From the NCBI GenBank assembly GCA_016795285.1, contig JAEUIC010000025.1:186001-250000 (forward strand): a stretch of DNA of 64,000 nucleotides, in the 5' to 3' direction. Shown here piece after piece: positions 60,311 to 64,000 of the stretch (position 1 is its first letter; each line of letters begins with the position of its first letter). The translations under genes were made by a program, and so were the position numbers. The notes beneath the pieces were generated by a model that was not told the DNA's origin, searched no databases, and saw nothing but the letters and a program-made list of their open reading frames with translations. The DNA is from Planctomycetota bacterium. Its GTDB lineage: Bacteria; Planctomycetota; B15-G4; SIAN01.

Positions 60311-61048
60311 TCAGCCGAGGTTCGCCCCGCCCTCGCGGACGAGCGTCGACGCCTTGTAGAGCGACTCGAAGGTCCCGGCGTCGCTCCACCACCCCTCGAG
60401 GCGGTCGGACTGCAGCTCGCCGCGCGCGAGGTAGTCGTTGTTCACGTCGGTGATCTCGAGCTCGCCGCGGTGGCTCGGCTTCAGCGTGCGGATGATCTCG
60501 AAGGCGCGCGCGTCGTAGAAGTAGATGCCCGTGACCGCGAGGTTGCTCTTCGGCTGCTTCGGCTTCTCGACGATGCCGACCACCTTGTCGCCCTGCACCT
60601 CGGCGACGCCGAAGCGCTCCGGATCGGGCACCTCCTTCAGCAGGATGCGCGCGCCGCTCTTCTGCGCGAGGAAGCGGTCGACCGACGGCTTGATCGTGCG
60701 CTGCAGCAGGTTGTCGCCGAGCACCACCACCATGCGCCCCTTGCCGACGAACGGCTCCGCGAGCCGCAGCGCATCGGCGATGCCGCCTTCGCCCTGCTGG
60801 TAGGCGTAGCAGAGGCGCGCGCCGAACTCGGAGCCCGAGCCGAGCAGCTTGAGGAAGTGGCCGGCCGAGTCGCCGCCGGTGACGATCATCACGTCCTTCA
60901 CGCCGCCCTTGACCAGGCACTCGAGCGGGTAGTGGATCATCGGCCGGTTGTAGACCGGCAGCAGGTGCTTGTTGGTGACCTTGGTGAGCGGCATCAGCCG
61001 GCTGCCGAGCCCGCCCGCGAGGATCACGCCCTTGATGTCGCCGCTCAT
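60311..61048 (-). CDS. rmlA: Nucleotidyltransferase (glucose-1-phosphate thymidylyltransferase type)
   Basis: A 245-residue sugar-1-phosphate nucleotidyltransferase, short form, with signature GVILAGGLGSRLMPLT, then NKHLLPVYNRPMIHYPLE and metal-binding VVLGDNLL. GVAEVQ, GIVEKPKQPKS and GWWSDAGTFESL fit RmlA. The length is shorter than long-form RmlA (about 290), so allosteric-site residues of the C-terminus are missing; this short form is known from other bacteria. It starts the rml group here, beginning three bases inside the stop region of the upstream epimerase gene. Confidence 0.88.
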   Translation of the reverse strand: MSGDIKGVILAGGLGSRLMPLTKVTNKHLLPVYNRPMIHYPLECLVKGGVKDVMIVTGGDSAGHFLKLLGSGSEFGARLCYAYQQGEGGIADALRLAEPFVGKGRMVVVLGDNLLQRTIKPSVDRFLAQKSGARILLKEVPDPERFGVAEVQGDKVVGIVEKPKQPKSNLAVTGIYFYDARAFEIIRTLKPSHRGELEITDVNNDYLARGELQSDRLEGWWSDAGTFESLYKASTLVREGGANLG

Positions 61049-62052
61049 CGATCGCCTCCGTGGGTGCGCTGCGGTCCGTTCGCCGGGCCGGTCGCCGGCC
61101 CCGCTCCCGAAGCGCCGCGCGGCGCCGCTCGCTCCCGGTACCACGCGAGCGTGCTGGCCAGGCCGTCCTCGAAGCGGACGCGCGGCCGGTAGCGCAGCAG
61201 GGCGCTGATTCTGGCGATGTCGGCGGCCGAACGCACGATGTCGCCTGGCCGAGCCGGACCGTGGCGCGGCGCCGCGTCGCGACCCGCTAGACGGGCGAGC
61301 GCCGCATGGAGCTCGAGCAGGCTCCTCGATTCGCCGGTGGCGACGTTCATCACCGCGCCGTGCGGCGCGTCGCCCTCGCCGGCGAGCCGCAGCGCCTGCA
61401 CCACGTCCTCGACGAAGACGAAGTCGCGCGTCTGCCGGCCGTCGCCATGGATCGTCACCGGTTCGCCGCGCAGCAGCCGCTCGCAGAAGATCGAGATCAC
61501 GCCGGAGTAGGGCGAGCCCGGATCCTGGCGCGGTCCGTAGACGTTGAAGAAGCGCAGCGCGACCGCGGCGAAGCCGCGAGCCGCGCCGAAGTCGGCGAGG
61601 TAGTGCTCGCCCAGCAGCTTCTGCGCCGCGTAGGGCGACTTCGGCTGCGGCGCGCGCGACTCGTTGGCGGGCGCCTCGCCGGCGTCGCCGTAGATCGCGC
61701 ACGAGCTGGCGAAGACGACGCGGCGCACGTTCGCCTGCGCCGCGGCGAGCGCGACGTGCAGCGTGCCAGTCGCGTTGATCGCGTGGCAATCGGCCGGCTC
61801 GTCGAAGCTCTTCGGCACCGACGGGCAGGCGGCCAGGTGGTAGAGCGTGGTGACGCCGGCGCAGGCGCGCGTCAACGCGGCGAGGTCGACCAACGAGCCG
61901 CGGACGAGCTCGAACTTGCCGGCCACTCCGGCGAGGTTCGCCTCGCGACCGGTCGAGAGGTCGTCGAAGACGCGGACGGGTTGTCCCGCCGCGGCGAGGC
62001 TCGCGACGAGGTGGCTGCCGATGAAGCCGGCGCCGCCGGTGACCAGGATCAC
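61045..62052 (-). CDS. NAD-dependent nucleotide-sugar epimerase
   Basis: A 335-residue extended SDR enzyme of the UDP-glucose 4-epimerase group. It has GGAGFIG at residues 6-12, FASSCAIYGDAGE, the catalytic YAAQK, and RFFNVYGPRQDPGSPYSGVI, which mark a UDP-GlcNAc/GlcA-type epimerase (WbpP- or Gne-like). The last 25 residues are a Pro/Gly/Ala tail. GTG at 62052 overlaps the wecB stop by four bases. Since WecB is beside it, a UDP-N-acetylhexosamine substrate is plausible, but this is inference. Confidence 0.88.
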   Translation of the reverse strand: MILVTGGAGFIGSHLVASLAAAGQPVRVFDDLSTGREANLAGVAGKFELVRGSLVDLAALTRACAGVTTLYHLAACPSVPKSFDEPADCHAINATGTLHVALAAAQANVRRVVFASSCAIYGDAGEAPANESRAPQPKSPYAAQKLLGEHYLADFGAARGFAAVALRFFNVYGPRQDPGSPYSGVISIFCERLLRGEPVTIHGDGRQTRDFVFVEDVVQALRLAGEGDAPHGAVMNVATGESRSLLELHAALARLAGRDAAPRHGPARPGDIVRSAADIARISALLRYRPRVRFEDGLASTLAWYRERAAPRGASGAGPATGPANGPQRTHGGDR

Positions 62053-63161
62053 AGCGAGGGCCCTTCCGCGAAGAAGCGCTCGAGGCGGGCGACGACGCGT
62101 TCCGCCGCCTTGCCGTCCCACCCTTCGGGCACGCGGAACGCCGCCGGATCGCGGGCGAGCATCGTGCGCGCGCCGGCGAGGATGCGAGCCGGATCGTTGC
62201 CGGCGAGCAGGTTGCCGCCGCAGTCGATCGTCACCGGCCGCTCGGTGTTCTCGCGCAGCGTGACGACCGGGACCTTCAGCACCAGCGCCTCCTCCTGCAC
62301 GCCGCCCGAGTCGGTGAGGATCAGGCGCGCACGCGCCATCGCCGCCATGAACTCGACGTAGCCGAGCGGCGGCACCAGGCGGATGCGACCGCCCGCGGTC
62401 GCCGCGCCGGCGAGACCGAAGTCCTCGAGCCGCTTCTGCGTGCGCGGATGGACGGTCCAGACCAGCGGCAGCTCGGCGGAGAGTTCCTGCAGCGCGCCGA
62501 GGATGCCGCGCAGCGCGGCGCCGTCGTCGACGTTGCTCGGCCGATGGAGCGTGACCAGGGCGTAGCGGTCGGGCCAGTCGGGCGGCCGCGGCGACTGCAG
62601 CGCGACCTCGCGGAAGCGCAGCAGCGTGTCGATCATCGTGTTGCCGACCAGCTCGACGCGGTCGGCGCGGGCGCCCTCGCGGCGCAGGTTGTCGACGCCC
62701 GAGGGCTCGGTGACGAAGAGCAGCGAGGAGAGCGCGTCGGTGGCGAGCCGGTTCAGCTCCTCGGGCATCGCGCGATCGCCCGAACGCAGCCCCGCCTCGA
62801 CGTGGGCGACCGGCACGTGCAGCTTCACCGCCGCGAGCGTCGCGGCGATGGTCGAGTTGACGTCCCCGACCACCAGCACGAGGTCCTGCGGGTGGGCGAG
62901 CAGCCACTCCTCGAAGCTCGCCAGCACCTGCGCGGTCTGCTTGCCGTGGCTCGCCGAGCCGACGCCGAGGTCGGCATCGGGCTTCGGGAAGCCGAGGTCG
63001 CGCAGGAACGAGCCGGCCATCCGCTCGTCGTAGTGCTGGCCGGTGTTGACCAGCTTCACCTCGAAGCCGCCGTGGCGCTGCAGCGCGTGCAGCACCGGAC
63101 CGGCCTTCATGAAGTTGGGGCGGGCGCCGACGACGATCGTGATGCGCGGGCGGGAGGCCAT
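62049..63161 (-). CDS. wecB: UDP-N-acetylglucosamine 2-epimerase (non-hydrolysing)
   Basis: A 370-residue epimerase that makes UDP-N-acetylmannosamine. Typical segments are VVGARPNFMKAGPVL, LVNTGQHYDERM, VVGDVNSTIA, VEAGLRSGDRAMPEELNR, HPRTQKRL and the C-terminal LTDSGGVQEEA and ENTERPVT. Length matches non-hydrolysing forms. It overlaps the epimerase gene by four bases and begins just after the stop of the upstream gene. Confidence 0.94.
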   Translation of the reverse strand: MASRPRITIVVGARPNFMKAGPVLHALQRHGGFEVKLVNTGQHYDERMAGSFLRDLGFPKPDADLGVGSASHGKQTAQVLASFEEWLLAHPQDLVLVVGDVNSTIAATLAAVKLHVPVAHVEAGLRSGDRAMPEELNRLATDALSSLLFVTEPSGVDNLRREGARADRVELVGNTMIDTLLRFREVALQSPRPPDWPDRYALVTLHRPSNVDDGAALRGILGALQELSAELPLVWTVHPRTQKRLEDFGLAGAATAGGRIRLVPPLGYVEFMAAMARARLILTDSGGVQEEALVLKVPVVTLRENTERPVTIDCGGNLLAGNDPARILAGARTMLARDPAAFRVPEGWDGKAAERVVARLERFFAEGPSL

Positions 63162-63164
63162 CGC

Positions 63165-64000
63165 TCAGCACCCGGCCTTCGCGCGCGCCTCGTCGGCGAT
63201 CTCCCGCTGCAGCCACGCGACGAACCGCGCGATCCCCTCCTCGAGCGGGACGCGCGGGTCGTAGCCGAGCACGCGGCGCGAGCGGCTGATGTCGGCGCAG
63301 GTGGCCGGCACGTCGCCCGGCTGGTCGGGCTGCCCCTCGATGCGCGCCGGCACGCCGAGCGCCTTCGAGAGCATCTGCAGCAGCGTGGTGAGCGAGTAGG
63401 TCTGCGACTCGCCGAGGTTGTAGATCCCGTACCCCTCGTCGTGGTCGACCCCCTTCACCACCCCGTCGAGGATGTCGTCGACGTACGTGTAGTCGCGCAC
63501 CGACGAGCCGTCGCCGAAGCGCTGGATCGGCTGGCCGGCGAGCATCAGGCGGGCGAACTTGTGGATCGCCATCTCGGGGCGCTGGCGCGGCCCGTAGACG
63601 GTGAAGAAGCGCAGCACCGTGACGCGCAGGCCGTGGATCGCGTGCCAAGTGTGGCAGAGCAGCTCGGCGGCGCGCTTGGTGGCCGCGTAGGGCGAGATCG
63701 GCCGGTCGGCCGCCTGCTCCTCGCGGAACGGCGACTCGCTGCTCGCGCCGTAGACCGACGAGGTGCCGCCGTAGACGATCCGCTTGCAGCCGCTCGCCAC
63801 CATCGCGTCGAGGAGGTTCAAGGTGCCGGTCACGTTGACGTCGACGTAGTGCTGCGGCCGCTGCAGCGAGGGGCGCACCCCCGCCTGCGCGGCGAGGTGG
63901 ACCACCTTGTCGGGCTTCACGCGCGCCAGCGCGGCGAGCACCGCCGCGCGGTCGCGCAGGTCGGCCTCGATCAGCTCGAAGCGCGGCGAGGCGTGCGCGC
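63165..64000 (-). CDS. NAD-dependent epimerase (UDP-glucuronate 4-epimerase-like), 5' end outside window
   Basis: An extended SDR epimerase; only about 278 C-terminal residues are seen, the NAD-binding start being beyond the edge. Visible are VHLAAQAGVRPSLQRPQHYVDVNVTGTLNLLDA, YGGTSSVYG, the catalytic YAATK, and RFFTVYGPRQRPEMAIHKFARLML, the last being a signature of UDP-glucuronate epimerases. The open frame runs through to 64000 without a stop, so the gene continues upstream and a GTG at 63941 is not the true start. It is the furthest visible member of the exopolysaccharide operon. Confidence 0.9.
   Translation of the reverse strand, partial: AHASPRFELIEADLRDRAAVLAALARVKPDKVVHLAAQAGVRPSLQRPQHYVDVNVTGTLNLLDAMVASGCKRIVYGGTSSVYGASSESPFREEQAADRPISPYAATKRAAELLCHTWHAIHGLRVTVLRFFTVYGPRQRPEMAIHKFARLMLAGQPIQRFGDGSSVRDYTYVDDILDGVVKGVDHDEGYGIYNLGESQTYSLTTLLQMLSKALGVPARIEGQPDQPGDVPATCADISRSRRVLGYDPRVPLEEGIARFVAWLQREIADEARAKAGC

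Overview
The window is very GC-rich and densely packed bacterial chromosome, with many GTG/TTG starts and 4-base start/stop overlaps between co-directional genes. It encodes an exosortase-type exopolysaccharide locus, GldA/GldFG-type ABC genes with a DUF4340 partner, DUF1573 and tetraheme lipoproteins, and a sigma-54 activator. This suits a Gram-negative-type bacterium with an outer membrane, perhaps Planctomycetota or a similar high-GC phylum. That placement is inference only: no rRNA or other phylogenetic marker beyond rpsA, tyrS and cmk is present.

Layout. (1) 2-94: tail of an unknown gene. (2) 91-6783, minus: a seven-gene lipid-modification operon (DUF2878, cyclopropane-type methyltransferase, DUF1365, flavin amine oxidase, acyl desaturase, a second methyltransferase broken by an in-frame TAG, DUF1295), with a perfect palindrome just upstream of its first gene. 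(3) 6953-8294: an alpha/beta hydrolase and a divergent small secreted protein. (4) 8341-14629, plus: three radical SAM/SPASM-like proteins, a family 9 glycosyltransferase and a TPR membrane protein, all tightly coupled. (5) 14765-18012, plus: DUF1573 protein and a tetraheme lipoprotein, preceded by a good sigma-54 promoter candidate. (6) 18078-24420, minus: an orphan iron-type binding lipoprotein, then the DUF4340 / fused permease-GldG / ATPase genes. (7) 24686-26645: a degenerate GGDEF gene and a type II secretion F-like gene, diverging from a 466-base gene-free, structured leader that holds the clearest intrinsic terminator in the window. (8) 26661-34586, minus: HEAT/TPR protein, tyrS, a lipoprotein, rpsA, plsC, cmk and an LpxH-like phosphoesterase. 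(9) 34583-45307: a sigma-54 response regulator, a FemAB-like protein and two family 2 glycosyltransferases (minus), then a degenerate histidine kinase and a 1442-residue TPR protein (plus). (10) 45335-64000, minus: about 19 kb of nearly uninterrupted exopolysaccharide operon.

How it fits together. Region 10 makes nucleotide sugars (RmlA, RmlB, RmlD, WecB, two epimerases), assembles a glycan (four group 1 glycosyltransferases, an asparagine-synthase-like amidotransferase, a polysaccharide deacetylase), exports it (Wza-like and Wzz/GumC-like proteins), and carries an exosortase with EpsI. Region 9 supplies FemAB-like and glycosyltransferase accessories plus a sigma-54 activator, a kinase and a large TPR protein that parallel PrsR, PrsK and PrsT of exosortase systems.

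The observations most worth a second look are the leader RNA with competing terminator and alternative helices upstream of the degenerate GGDEF gene, the amber stop in the second methyltransferase, and the undescribed radical SAM/glycosyltransferase/TPR cluster.
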